Below, piece by piece: positions 21,766 to 34,122 of a stretch of 64,000 bases of DNA. Within the stretch, counting starts at the first letter, position 1. Each line of letters begins with the position of its first letter. The notes under the pieces were generated by a model. It ran no database searches, had not been told where the DNA came from, and was given only the letters and a program-made list of their open reading frames with translations. Source of the stretch: Ostrinia nubilalis (taxonomy: Eukaryota > Arthropoda > Insecta > Lepidoptera > Crambidae); contig NW_026973570.1 of NCBI RefSeq assembly GCF_963855985.1, positions 1-64,000 on the forward strand. The letters are read 5' to 3'. The translations under genes were made by a program, and so were the position numbers.

Positions 21766-23935
21766 GATCATCCAGCAGTTTCCAATTTTCCATCAGGTCA
21801 GATGAAGGGCAAGAGCTTCCTCGTTGTGGATAAAAAATTTTCTGTTCAGTTATTGTCTCTAAACGTGTTCTACGTAACGTACACTTAGTGGATTGCAAAC
21901 ATTAGTTAGTCCTAAGAAAGTCAAAAACATGTAACGGAATCTCCGACTTACTACTTTAGTAGAGCGATTACAGAAAATAATGGCCTATTAAGTACATGTT
22001 TTTTTGTGTTATTATGAAAGTTCAGAAAACTGCGCAGTTTTTAAAATTATTTTGGACCTATGGAAATTCTTTTTTTTTCTCATACATTTCAGTTGAAAAT
22101 TTTAGAATGTTCTGCTAAAAGCATATTTTTTATGTTTCTAGCAAAAATTTTGTATCTTGCATCAAAGATAGGAAGGTGATTATTTTTTTTAAATATCTGC
22201 AACTAATAGGGAATCTGTCAAAAAATAGAAATCTGAGAAACGTCAACCCAAAAAAAAGATTAAAAAAAAATTAAGCTACTAGGTCATGAATTTTGAAAAA
22301 ATCACACAATTAACGATAACTTCTAAACTACGAAAAATCGTAGAACATACATGGGGATGAAATCGATAGGTCTAGTCCTCACCTATCACCTGCCTTCGGC
22401 TTGACACCTTACAAGAAACACCCTGTATAAAGCTCGATTACCACTCACTGACTCACTGACTGACTGATCAGGGGTATTTTTGGGGTATTTAGAGGGGAGA
22501 GGGGTAAAATTGTAAGTGTTTATCTCAAACTAGATTTTTTGACTGCCAGCTTTACTGGATTTTTTGAACCAAAAAACAAAATGGCGGCATTTTTTGAGAC
22601 ACCAACTTTTTTGTCTTTGGTCCTGAATTTTTTCTTTTTTGGTGGTTTGTTAGGGTTGCCAAGGTGTGTTCAAAAATGTGGGAAAAAAACGAAAAAACAA
22701 AATTGCCGCGCCGCCATCTTGGATTGAAAACGCCATTTCAGGGGTGTGTTTAGGGAGGTGTCATTCCGAGATGCGCAATTGTTTTTTAAAACTTCTTTTG
22801 AGTTTTTGTGACTTCTATAGTCTGCTTCAAGGCCACATTTACAGATTATCAAAAAACAAGATGGCGGCTGAGCCGTCGGCCATTATGTTGCGAGCATAAA
22901 AATTGTCAAACTTTGGTAGCAATTTTCCGGTAGATGGCGACACCAGAGTGGGGTACAATGTTCCGGGCGATTGTTGGTCTGTTATTCGAGTGTTGCCATG
23001 AATCGGAAAAAACTACCATTTTGGATGAAAATTTTCCACCACGGCCCCGGATAGTAGAAAATGGAAATTTCCAAAAATTCCAAAATCTTGGTATGCAGTT
23101 TGGTGACGTTTGGGGACCCGAATGACATTTCACCATTTTTATGAAAAAAGTCTGGCAACACTGAAAGTTACGGGGAAAACAAAGTTTCGCGACATGGGTG
23201 TCTTTAAAGTTAGTGACAGACAGAAAGAATTATGGCAGAAAAAAAATAAAAATGACGTTTGGTCGGATATACGACTCAGATTATGGGAAAAATCCGAAAT
23301 GTCAAAAAATCAAGATGGCGGTTGAGCAGGCGGCCATTTTGTAAAATGTTGAAAATTTCGAAATTTTGGAATTCGTTTTTCGAGTAGTTGGCAACATTTT
23401 GGAAAGTCGAGTTGTATGAGGCGGTTGTGTCTCTTGTCGAGAGGTTTCGCTTGGGTGAAGAAATTTCCCCAGTGTTGCCACACTTTGAGAGATTTGGTCC
23501 AAAAATGTCGAAAGTAGAAATAACGACTTCCGGTCAAAAATTTGGATGACGCCTCCTGCAAAAGGGTCGTACAAATGACATTTGACCATTGTCATCTCGA
23601 TCACCTGGCAACACTGGGAGTTACGGGAAAAAGTATTTTTTTCGACATGGGTGTCTTTAATGTTAAGGACGGACAGAAGGAGATATGGCAGAAAAAATCC
23701 AAAAATGTGGTTTGGTCGGTTATACGACAGATTATGGGAAAAATCCGAACAGAAAATCAAGATGGCGGCTGAGTTGGCGGCCATTTTGTAAAAAGTTTCA
23801 GATTTTCGATTTTTCAAATGCGTTTTTCGGGTAGTTGGCAACATTTGGGAAAGTCGGGTTGTATGTAGCGATTATGTAGTTCGTCAAGGAGTATCGTTTG
23901 GAAAAACAACGATTCCCAGTGTTGCCATACTTTAA

Positions 23936-25209
23936 CACTAGAAGTGCCGAAGATTACGACCCCCCTAAAAGCGCCGCTGGGTCAATTTTGTCCCAGCATA
24001 TATTTTGTAACATTTTTTAGTTTCAGGCATGAACATTATGGTTAAAACTATTTGTAGTGTCCTTAAAAAATGGTTTATCTATACAGTTAAATCAATATGT
24101 ACTTATTTCTTTAAAAATATAAATGTATTCAATTTTAATTTTGAATTAACTAAAGACAGATATTTTTGGTTTCATATAAAAATAGTCACATATTACATGG
24201 TGTTATACTGTATTAAAATTATGAAATTACTAATTTAACTGTTCATTATTCTTTTTGAAGAAATAATAAATATCTTACAAATAATAGTGCACATTTTGCA
24301 CAAAGATTTTTGTACGGTTTTTTTGTCTCTCTGGTCTACTATGTGTTTAGGAACTTCTATAGGTATGGTTATTTTTCTGTTATCCGTACACACACAGTGA
24401 AGTTTTTTACCAGTTACAATGAAAAGTATGTACGTTTAATTTTAAAAAAAAATATAAGTCACACATTTTAAAAATGTATCAAATCATACAATGTATGAAC
24501 TGGCCCATGTCTTGAAGTCACCTTTCTACTAATATTATAAATGTAAAAGTTAATAAAGATTGATGAATTGATGGATGGATGAACCGATGAACGGATAGGA
24601 AGGATGAATGGGTGGATATAAGCATTGAACTTGAACTAAGTGAGTGTGGATTCATGGTTAGATCGATTGTTGTTTTTTTACTCTTTTACGCAAAAAATAC
24701 TAAGCCGATCTTAATAAAACTTTGCAGTTTTATTGTTAATATTTCAGAATAACATAATATAGTCTATAATTAACAATAATATTCCGTTATTTGGTCAAAT
24801 AACAGCGATAAGTGTCAAGAAATTAGGTCTTTCTATGATAAACTTAATTTCTTACTAGGTGAAGTTACAGGCAAAAACTAGTACAATATATTTACATTTC
24901 TGCATTGTGACGAGTCAGCTAAACGTTCCTCACCTCCCCATTCTCGTATTTCCTCGAAACAAGGACTCTTCATCGAATTATTGTTGCAAATACCAAGGTG
25001 GGACAAAAATGACCCAGTGGCGCTTCTAGGTAAAACCGATTTAAATTTTTTTTCTAATAATGTTATATTATCAAAAACATTAAAAAATGATAAAATTCAA
25101 TAAATCAGAAAAAGTCAAAAAGTTTCATGGACTTCCGTTGAAAAATAAAAAAGTTAGAGACGATCAAACTCGCGAGTGGGACAAAAATGGGACGGCGGCC
25201 TTTCTAGTG
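23936..25209. mobile_element. TTAA-flanked element (piggyBac/looper-like) in Helitron unit 3
   Basis: TTAA at 23932-23935 and 25210-25213. Termini CACTAGAAGTGCCGAAG and, in reverse complement, CACTAGAAAGGCCGCCG. Internal inverted motifs TGGGTCAATTTTGTCCCA and GGGACAAAAATGACCCA. Comparison with other Helitron units shows the empty site (CCATACTTTGAGAG..). A decayed 'CTACTAATATTATAAATG' lepidopteran repeat is nested at about 24530-24730. No transposase ORF is recognisable. Confidence 0.8.
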
Positions 25210-25769
25210 TTAAGAGTTTTGGTCAAAAAATGTAAAAAAAGGAAATAACGACTTTCGGTAAAAAATTTGGATGACGCCTCCTGCAAATAGGTCAAACTAA
25301 TGACATTTGACCATTTTTAGCTCGATGACCTGGCAACACTGGGAGTTACGGAAACTCAAAATTTTGGGACATGGGTGGTTTTAAGGAATTGTTTTACGGG
25401 ATTGGGTGAAGTTAGAAAAAAAGTAAAAATGGCGTTCGGCGCGGAAAATGGTCCAGATTAAGGCAAAAATGCAAAATTTTAGAAATCCAAGATGGCCGCC
25501 AAGCGTTCACCCGTTTTCCTAAAGGGACTAAATTCTCCATACAAATTGTATGCAGGGGGGCTCAGCTAACGTAGAAAAAGGCGAGGCCGAAGGCCGAGCG
25601 ATAGTTTAAAGCCTGTGAGTCGCCATAGATTTATTTTTAATGCGTCAAAAAAGGACTAGAGCCCAGTGACAGACAGAAAGGCGAGGCCGAAGGCCGAGCG
25701 ATGGTTCAAATCCCCACAGTCGCCATAGATTTACTTGTGTTGCGTCAAAAAAGCACAAGAGCACCGTGA

Positions 25770-25800
25770 CTATCTATCTATCTATCTATAAAGTCTTTTA
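25770..25800 (+). repeat. (TATC)n tract at the truncated end of Helitron unit 3
   Basis: About five TATC/TCTA repeats replace the expected terminal hairpin and CTAG. This marks slippage or a deletion breakpoint. Confidence 0.8.
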
Positions 25801-25809
25801 TATATATAT

Positions 25810-26287
25810 GTTACGGTCAAAGTGATAAATGTGAAAATTATGAATAATCGCCGGTTATTATGAATAATTACCGCATGATTTGGTAAATGTGATTAATATG
25901 AGGTCATTTATGTGTGTATAAAACTAAATAGGCGGCTTAGGGGTGGCCCAAGGGCCACCCCCGCCGCACCTTAACCTATTTTTTACTTTAAATCAAAACA
26001 TTATGTTATAGGCATCATGGAAAAGTAATATTATGCAAGAAACATTCCAAACTCATTATGCCAAATTATATTAATATTATGATATCAAAACGTTCAAAAG
26101 TTTGGCTGTACACGAGCATGTACACAAGATGTTGTTCTCTTTTATGAAATTTGTTAGTACTAAAGTTGAATTATCAAATAATCACTGTTAAATGTGATTA
26201 ATTTATCACTTTTACCGCGATTGTCGGTAATTATTCATAATAACCGGTTATTATTAATAATTTTCAATTTATCACATTAACCGTAAC
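25810..26287. mobile_element. 478-bp palindromic MITE
   Basis: GTTACGGTCAAAGTGATAAA at the left; the reverse complement of the right end reads GTTACGGTTAATGTGATAAA. Arms are about 95 bp and include CCGGTTATTATGAATAATTACCG. It lies within a TA/CA-rich simple repeat, so the target duplication cannot be read. The loop contains the GC-rich hairpin GGGTGGCCCAAGGGCCACCC (about 25940-25960). Confidence 0.8.
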
Positions 26288-26293
26288 ACACAC

Positions 26294-26294
<1 letters not shown>

Positions 26295-26334
<40 letters not shown>
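26295..26334. repeat. (TA)n microsatellite before Helitron unit 4
   Basis: About 20 TA dinucleotides immediately 5' of the TCTATATTATATAAAGC start of unit 4. Confidence 0.9.
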
Positions 26335-26337
<3 letters not shown>

Positions 26338-28572
26338 ATATTATATAAAGCTCGATTACCACTGACTCACTGACTGACTGATCAGGGGTATTTTTGGGGT
26401 GTTTAAAGGGGTGAGGGGTAAAATTGTTGGTGTTTGTTTTTTACTAGATTTTTTGACACCCAGGTTTTTTTAATTTTTTGAACCAAAAAACAAAATGGCG
26501 GCATTTTTTGAGACATCAACTTTTTTGTTTTTCATCCTGAATTTTTTCTTTTTTGGTGGTTTGTTAGGGTTGCCAAGGTATGTTCAAAAATGTGGGAAAA
26601 AAACCGAAAAACAAAATGGCCGCGTCGCCATCTTGGATTGAAAATGCGATTTCGGGGTGTTTTTAGGGAGGTGTCACTCCGAGATGCGCAATTGTTTTTG
26701 AAAATTTCTTTTGAGTTTTTGTGACTTTTATAGTCTGCTTCAAGGCCACATTTACAGATTATCAAAAAACAAAATGGCGGCTGAGCCGTCGGCCATTTTG
26801 TTGCGAGCATAAAAATTCCCAAAGTTTGACAGCTATTTTCCGGTAGATGGCGACACCGGAGTGGGGTACAATGTTCCGGGCGATTGTTGGTCTGTTATTC
26901 GAGTGTTGCCATGAATCGGAAAAAACTACCATTTTGGTAGAAAATTTTCCACCACGGCCCCGGATAATAGAAAATGTAAATTTCCAAAAATTCCATAAAC
27001 TTGGAATGCAGTCTGGTGACATTTGGGGACCCGAATGACATTTCACCATTTTTATGGAAAAAGTCTGGCAACACTGAAAGTTATGGGGAAAAGTTTTTTT
27101 TGCGACATGGGTGTCTTTAAAGTTAGTGACAGACAGAAGGAGTCATGGCAGAAAAAAACTAAAAATGAGGTTTGGTCAGATATACGACCCAGATAATGGG
27201 AAAAATCCGAAATGTCAAAAAATCAAGATGGCGGTTGAGCAGGCGGCCATTTTGTAAAAAGTTGAAAATTTCGAAATTTTCGAATCCATTTTTCGAGAAC
27301 TTGGCAACATTTTTGAAAGTCGAGTTGTATGAGGCGGTTGTGTGTCCTGTCGAGAGGTTTCGCTTGGGTGAAGAAATTTATCCAGTGTTGCCATACCTTA
27401 GGAGATTTGGTCCAAAAATGTCGAAAGTAGAAATAACGACTTCCGGTCAAAAATTTGGACGACGCCTCCTGCAAAGGGGTCGTGCAAATGACATTTGACC
27501 ATTTTCATCTCGATCACCTGGCAACACTGGGAGCTACGCGGAAAAGTATTTTTTTCGACATGGGTGTCTTTAAAGTTAAGGACGGACAGAAGGAGATATG
27601 GCAGGGATAATCTGAAAATGGGGTTTGGTTGGTTATACGACCCAGACTATGGGAAAAATCCGAAATTATGGAAAATCAAGATGGCGGCTGAGTTGTCGGC
27701 CATTTTGTAAAAAGTTTCAGATTTTCGATTTTTCAAATGCATTTTTCGGGCAGATGGCAACATTTGGGAAAGTCGAGTTGTATGGGGCGATTACGTAGTT
27801 TGTCAAGGAGTATCGTTTGGGAAAACAAAAATTTCCAGTGTTGCCATACTTTGGAAGATTTAGTCAAAAAATGTAAAAAATGGAAATAACTACTTCCGGT
27901 CAGAAATTTGGATGACGCCTCCTGCACATAGGTCCAACTAATGACATTTGACCATTTTCATCTCGATCACCTGGCAACACTGAGAGTTACAGGAACTCAA
28001 ATTTCAGGACATGGGTGGTTTGAAGGAAATGTAGAAACAAATGAATTCGGGATTGGGTGAAGTTAGAAAAAAAGTAAAAATGGGGTTCGGCGCGGAAAAT
28101 GGTCCAGATTAAGGCAAAAATGCAAAATTTTGGAAATCCAAGATGGCCGCCAAGCGTTCACCCGTTTTCCTAAAGGGACTAAATTCTCCATACAAATTGT
28201 ATGCAGGGGGGCTCAGCTAACGTAGAAAAAGGCGAGGCCGAAGGCCGAGCGATAGTTTAAAGCCTGTGAGTCGCCATAGATTAATTTTTGATGCGTCAAA
28301 AAAGGACTAGAGCCCAGTGACAGACAGAAAGGCGAGGCCGAAGGCCGAGCGATGGTTCAAATCCCGAGAGTTACCACAGTTAAACTTGTGTTGCGTCAAA
28401 AAAGCACAAGAGCACAGTGACAGACAGTAAACACCCCCTGTAATTTTTGCGAGGCCGAAGGCCGAGCTCCGAATGCGAGGCCGCAGGCCGAGCGCCGCGT
28501 AGGGCGAAGCCCGGAGCGGCCAGCATCGCAGATCTAGCTTTTGTAGCCCGCGTAGCGGGCGACCAAAGCTAG
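26335..28572 (+). mobile_element. Complete uninterrupted Helitron-like unit 4 (2,238 bp)
   Basis: Starts TCTATATTATATAAAGCTCG. Ends with the stem GCCCGC-gta-GCGGGC (about 28547-28561), GACCAAAG and CTAG (28569-28572). This is the reference copy of the array: a 5' domain, about three diverged ~430-bp sub-repeats, then CGAGGCCGAAGGCCGAGCG hairpin blocks. Non-coding. Confidence 0.8.
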
Positions 28573-30483
28573 TCTATAATATATAAAGCTCGATTCCTAC
28601 TCACTGACTGACTCACTGATCAGGGGTATTTTTGGGGTATTTAGAGGGGAGGGGGGTAAAATTGTTGGTGTTTGTTTTTAACTAGATTTTTCGACTGCCA
28701 GCTTTATTACATTTTTTGAACCAAAAAACAAAATGGCGGCACTTTTTGAAACACAAACTTTTTTGTTTTCGGTCCTGAATTTTTTCTTTTTTGGTGGTTT
28801 GTTGGGGTTGCCAAGGTGTGTTCAAAAATGTGAGAAAAAAACGGAAAAACAAAATGGCCGCGCCGCCATCTTGGATTGCAAATGCGATTTCGAGGTGTTT
28901 TTAGGGAGGTGTCACTTCGAGATGCGCAATTGTTTTTGAAAATTTCTTTTAGGTATTTGTGACATGTATAGTCTTCTTAAGAGCCACATTTACAGATTAT
29001 CAAAAAACAAGATGGCGGCTGAGCCGTCGGCCATTTTGTTGCGATCAAAAAATTCCCAAACTTTGGTAGCAATTTTCCGGCAGATGGCGACACCGGAGTG
29101 GGGTACAATGTTCCGGGCGATTGTTGGTCTATTATTCGAGTGTTGCCATGAACCGGAAAAAACTACCATTTTGGAAGAAAATTTTCCACCACGGCCCCGG
29201 ATAGTAGAAAATGGAAATTTCCAAAAATTCCATAAACTTGGAATGCAGTCTGGTGACATTTGGGGACCCGAATGACATTTCACCATTTTTATGAAAAAAG
29301 TCTGGCAACACTGAAAGTTATGGGGAAAAGATTTTTTTGCGACATGGGTGTCTTTAAAGTTAGTGACAGACAGAAAGAATTATGGCAGAAAAAAAATAAA
29401 AATGACGTTTGGTCGGATATACGACCCAGATTATGGGAAAAATCCGAAATGTCAAAAATTCAAGATGGCGGAGGCGTGGGCGGCCATTTTGTAAAAAGTT
29501 GAAAATTTCCAAATTTTGGAATTCATTTTTCGAGGTATTGGCAACACTATGGAAAGTTGAGTTGTATGAGGCGGTTGTGTGTCTTGTCGAGAGGTGTCGC
29601 TTGGGTGAAGAAATTTCTCCAGTGTTGCCACACTTTGGGAGATTTGGTCCAAAAATGTCGAAAGTAGAAATAACGACTTCCGGTCAAAAATTTGGATGAC
29701 GCCTCCTGCAAAGGGGTCGTGCAAATGACATTTGACCATTTTCATCTCGATCACCTGGCAACACTGGGAGCGACGGGGAAAAGTATTTTTTTCGACATGG
29801 GTGTCTTTAAAGTTAAGGACGGACAGAAGGAGATATGGCAGAACAAATCCAAAAATGTGGTTTGGTCGGTTATACGATCCAGACTATGGGAAAAATCCGA
29901 AATGTCAGAAAATCAAGATGGCGACCGAGTGAGCGGCCATTATGTAAAAAGTTTCAGATTTCTGATTTTTCAAATGCATTTTTCGGGCAGTTGGCAACAT
30001 TTGGGAAAGTCGAGTTGTATGGGGCGATTACGTAGTTTGTCAAGGAGTATCGTTTGGGAAAACAAAAATTTCCAGTGTTGCCATACTTTGGAAGATTTAG
30101 TCAAAAAATGTAAAAAATGGAAATAACTACTTCCGGTCAGAAATTTGGATGACGCCTCCTGCAAATAGGTCAAACTAATGACATTTGACCATTTTCAACT
30201 CGATCACCTGGTAACACTGAGAGTTACAGGATTTCAAAATTTCAGGACATGGCTGGTTTGAAGGAAATGTAGAAACAAATGAATTCGGGATTGGGTGAAG
30301 TTAGAAAAAAAGTAAAAATGGGGTTCGGCGCGGAAAATGGTCCAGATTAAGGCAAAAATGCAAAATTTTGGAAATCCAAGATGGCCGCTAAGCGTTCACT
30401 CGTTTTCCTAAAGGGACTAAATTCTCCATACAAATTGTATGCAGGGGGGCTTAGCTAACGTAGAAAAAGGCGAGGCCGAAGGA
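28573..30483 (+). mobile_element. Helitron-like unit 5, 3' truncated
   Basis: Starts TCTATAATATATAAAGC directly after the CTAG of unit 4, and stays very similar to it until GGCGAGGCCGAAGG at 30483. There it breaks off and joins unit 6 (AAAGCTCGATTACC). The terminal ~130 bp are lost. Confidence 0.8.
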
Positions 30484-32860
30484 AAGCTCGATTACCACTG
30501 ACTCACTCACTCACTCACTGATCATGGCTATCTTTGGGGGGTTTAGAGAGGAGGAGGGTACGAGTAACAGCACTTGTTTTGAACTAGATTTTTCAACACG
30601 CAGCCTATCAGATTTTTTGTACTAAAAAACAAAATGGCGGCCTTTTTTGACACACCAACTTTTTCGTTTTTCGTCCTGATTTTTTTATTTTTTGTGGGCC
30701 GGTTGAAGTTGTCATTTGGTGTTCGAAAATGTGAGAAAAAAACGGAAAAACAAAATGGCCGCGCCGCCATCTTGGATTGAAAATGAGATTTCAGGGGTGT
30801 GTTTAGGGAGTTGACATTCTGAGATGCGCAATTGTTTTTGAAAATTTCTTTTGAATATTCACAGATTATCAAAAAACAAGATGGCGGCTGAGCCGTCGGC
30901 CATTTTGTTGCGATCATGAAATTCCCTAAAGTTTGACACCAATTTTCCGGTAGCTGACGACACCGGAGTAGGGTACAATGTTCCGAGCGATTGTTGGTCT
31001 GTGCCTCGAGTGTTGCTATGAATCGGAAAAAACTACCATTTTGGTAGAAAATTTTCCACCTTGGCCCCGGATAGTAGAAAATGGAAAATTCTAGAAATTC
31101 CAAAAAGTTGGTATGCAGTTTGGTGACGATTGGGGACCCGAATGATATTTCCCTATTTTTATCAAAAAAGTCTGGCAACACTGAAAGTTAGGGGGAAAAC
31201 AAATTTTCGTTTAAAGTTAAGGACAGACAGAAGGAGTTGTGGCAGAAAAAAAATAAAAATGAGGTTTTGTCGAATATACGACCTAAATTATGGGAAAAAT
31301 CCGAAATATCAAAAAATCAAGATGGCGGTTGAGCGAGCGGCCATTTTGTAAAAAGTTGAAAATTTTGAAATATTGGAATTAATTTTTCGAGTACTTGGCA
31401 ACATTTTGGAAAGTCGAGTTGTATGAGGCGGTTGTGTGTCCTGTCCAGAGGTTTTGCTTGGATGAAGAAATTTCTCCAGTGTTGCCACACTTTGGGAGAT
31501 TTGGTCCAAAAATGTCGAAAGTAGAAATAACGACTTCCGGTCAAAAATTTGGATGACGCCTCCTGCAAAGGGGTCGTGCAAATGACATTTGACCATTTTC
31601 GTCTCGATCACCTGGCAACACGGGGAGCTACGGAAAAAAGTAATTTTTTCGACATGGGTGTCTTTAAAGTTATGGACGGACAGAAGAACATATGGGAGAA
31701 AAAATCCAAAAATGGGGTTTAGTCGGTTATACGACCCAGATTATGGGAAAATTCCGAAATGTAAGAAAATCAAGATGGCGGCTGAGCGGGCGGCCATTTT
31801 ATAAAAAGTTTCAGTTTTCTGATTTTTCAAATGCATTTTTCGGGCAGTTGGCAACATTTGGGAAAGTCGGGTTGTATGAGGCGTATGTGTGTTTTGTCAA
31901 GAGGTGTTGCTTGGGTAAATAAGTTTTACCAGTGTTGCCATATTTTTGGAGATTTGGTCAAAAAATTTAAAAAAATGTAAATAATGAGTTCCGGTCAAAA
32001 ATTTGGATGTGAACTCGTGCAAAGTAATCCTAAAAATATTATTTGACCATTTTCTTCTCGATCATCTGGCAACACTGGAAGCTATGAGAAAAAGTATTTT
32101 TTGCGACATGGGTATCTTTATAGTTAAGGAACGGACAGATGGAGATATGGCAGAAAAAATCTAAAAATGGTGTTTGGTTGGTTATATGACCCTAATTATT
32201 GGAAAAATAAAAAATCATGGAAAAATCAAGATGGCGGCGGAGCAAGCGGCCGATTGGTAAAAAGTTTCATTTTTCGTATTTTTAAAATTCATTATTAGGG
32301 TAGATGGCAATATTCGCGAAAGTTGGGTTGTATGAGGCGTTCATGTGTCTTGTTAAGAGGTATCGCTTGGGTAAAGAAATTTCTGCAATGTTGCCATATT
32401 GTTGGAGATTTGGTCCTTATATGAAAGAAATGGAAATAATGACTTCCGGTGATTGATTTTTTTTATTGAAACGTGTGGAAATTAGTGAAACTAATGACAT
32501 TTGACCATTTTTATCTCGATGACCTGGCAACACTTGGAGTTACGGAATTACACAATTTTTGGACATGGGGTTTTGGCATTGCTGCTCGGAACTCTGTAAA
32601 CTTAGAGAAAGAGTAAAAATGGGGTTCGGTGCGGAAAGTAGTCCAGATCAAGGGAAAAATACAGAATTTTGAAAATCCAAGATGGCCGCCAAGCTGTCAA
32701 TCACTTTCGTAACGGAACTAAATTCTCCATACAAATTGTATACAGGAGCTTACTAAGGCGAGACCGAAGGCCGAACGATAGTTCAAAGCCCGAAAATCGC
32801 CATTAATTTTAATATTTAATATTTAAGACAGGACTGCAGCCCAGTGTTAAGTAGAGAAGG
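30484..32860 (+). mobile_element. Diverged Helitron-like unit 6
   Basis: Begins AAAGCTCGATTACCACTGAC and carries the same series of sub-repeats, but is more diverged and has an extra one (about 31990-32500). Homology ends near AAGGCGAGACCGAAGGCC and TAGTTCAAAGCCCG, without a recognisable CTAG end. It is probably the oldest member. Confidence 0.75.
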
Positions 32861-33406
32861 AGAAAAACACAAAAATATATTATGTACTTACTTATCCAGA
32901 GACGAAAAACCGTTCAAGTGAAAATCGGATTCGTGCACCGAGAGTTACGTAGTAACTTGTAAATATTGTCTACTAACAACTGCAAATAAGTTTGTAGGTA
33001 ATCACTCTTTTTTAGGGTTCGTAGTATCCCTATGTAAAGTGGGGATTTTTTTTAAAATCTTCTACCCCATCTGTAGGGTATCGTTGTATATAAGTCTTTT
33101 ATAATGGCTTGGGAGTTTCTAAGACTATTTTTTTATTTAAACGGATTCAGTTTGCAAAATATTAAAGTAGCACTTTAAGCCAATTTTTGTTCGAGTACTT
33201 AAGTAAGGCGTCCCCCCATTAAAAGTGACTTAAGATGAAGTAATTGCTTGCTTCTGAAATATATTGTGGTAACGACGGGCAACTACGAAACCCTACACTG
33301 CGCGTGGCACGACACGCACTTCACTTGGTTAACTGGTTTATTTCTATAGAGTAGAGGGCAGTGCGTTTAATTACACTAAGGGTAGTTTCACAGGACGGCT
33401 CCGGAG
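32861..33406. other. Remnant region; decayed 'GCACCGAG..' repeat at the left
   Basis: 32905-33070 holds diverged pieces of the repeat seen at 16399-18028 (GTGAAAATCGGATTCGTGCACCGAGAG, TTTTTAGGGTTCGTAGTATCCC). I see nothing supportable in the rest. Confidence 0.45.
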
Positions 33407-33699
33407 TAGGGTTGCCAGGCGTCCGGCTTTAGCCGGACATGTTTGGCTTTTTAGGGACTTGTCCGGCCAAATATTGCATTGTCCGGCCTATCCGGCTTTT
33501 TATTTGGTTGCCGCGCCAGGGAAAGCGCGCGCCGCGCTCGCGAAAGTCGAGCCACAGAATCATATGAAGCGCACGCATCAGGATGTTCGTTAGCAACCGA
33601 TGATGATAGTACTCACTCATGAGCCGACACTAATTGCATGTCCGGCCAAATGAAGCACAAAGTCCGGCTTTTGTGATTTTGGACCTGGCAACAACCCTA
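33407..33699. mobile_element. 293-bp hAT-type MITE with CTCCGGAG duplication
   Basis: The 8-bp target duplication CTCCGGAG (33399-33406, 33700-33707) is itself palindromic. Ends TAGGGTTGCCAGGCGTCCGG and, in reverse complement, TAGGGTTGTTGCCAGGTCC. TCCGGC motifs are repeated inside both ends. An 8-bp duplication with TAGGGTTGCCAG-like ends fits hAT. Confidence 0.85.
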
Positions 33700-34122
33700 C
33701 TCCGGAGGTACCAGTGGCGAGTGATGGAGGCTGTCTAGGCATAGTGACTGCGACATCGGGTAGCATTGTCATTTGCCAACCGGATGACACAAGCATTGAC
33801 GGGCTACGGGCGTTTTGGGGTTTAGATGCCAGGTAGCATCATTGCAGATATAGTTAATACCGCTCCAGAAGCCCACTTAGGTAAGCAACGACCATTTTCT
33901 GCCGGCTGTAGTCCTCGACATGACCAATCGACTTCTTCATCTCCTGCCCTTTTAATAGGCCTCGGACAGTGGCCACCAGCACAATATATCATTCATGCCG
34001 CACACTGAAAGCCGAAGGCGTAATGACGTTTTCCTTGTTTGAAACCGAATAGGGACCGTTGACGAATGTTTGAGGCACACGCCGATACTTGGTAATGTCC
34101 CGCGTTCACAACTCATATGGTT

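Larger units (their letters stand above)
6156..22425. mobile_element. Palindromic TA-flanked element E2, host of the gypsy insertion
   Basis: The left end CAGGGTGTTTCTTGTAAGG (6156) and the right end, its reverse complement (to 22425), are flanked by TA (6154-6155, 22426-22427). The left arm is 6156-6368 plus 21024 to about 21430; the right arm is about 21810-22425, its reverse complement. The (CA)n tract and a tRNA-like stretch lie in the loop. Without the gypsy element it would be about 1.6 kb. Confidence 0.85.
5096..25769 (+). mobile_element. Helitron-like unit 3, split by nested insertions
   Basis: The first bases (TCTATAATA) lie at 5096-5104 and the rest resumes at 22428 (TAAAGCTCGATTACC). 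Between them sit E1 (5105-6151) and E2 (6156-22425). The 3' part runs to about 25769, where homology stops before the terminal hairpin and a (TATC)n tract follows, so the CTAG end is missing. A TTAA-flanked element (23936-25209) also interrupts it. Confidence 0.7.

Noticed and set aside
23302..23844. 180-aa minus-strand ORF in Helitron unit 3
   Set aside because: It consists of two diverged copies of the ~430-bp non-coding sub-repeat read in one frame; stops occur at the same place in other units.
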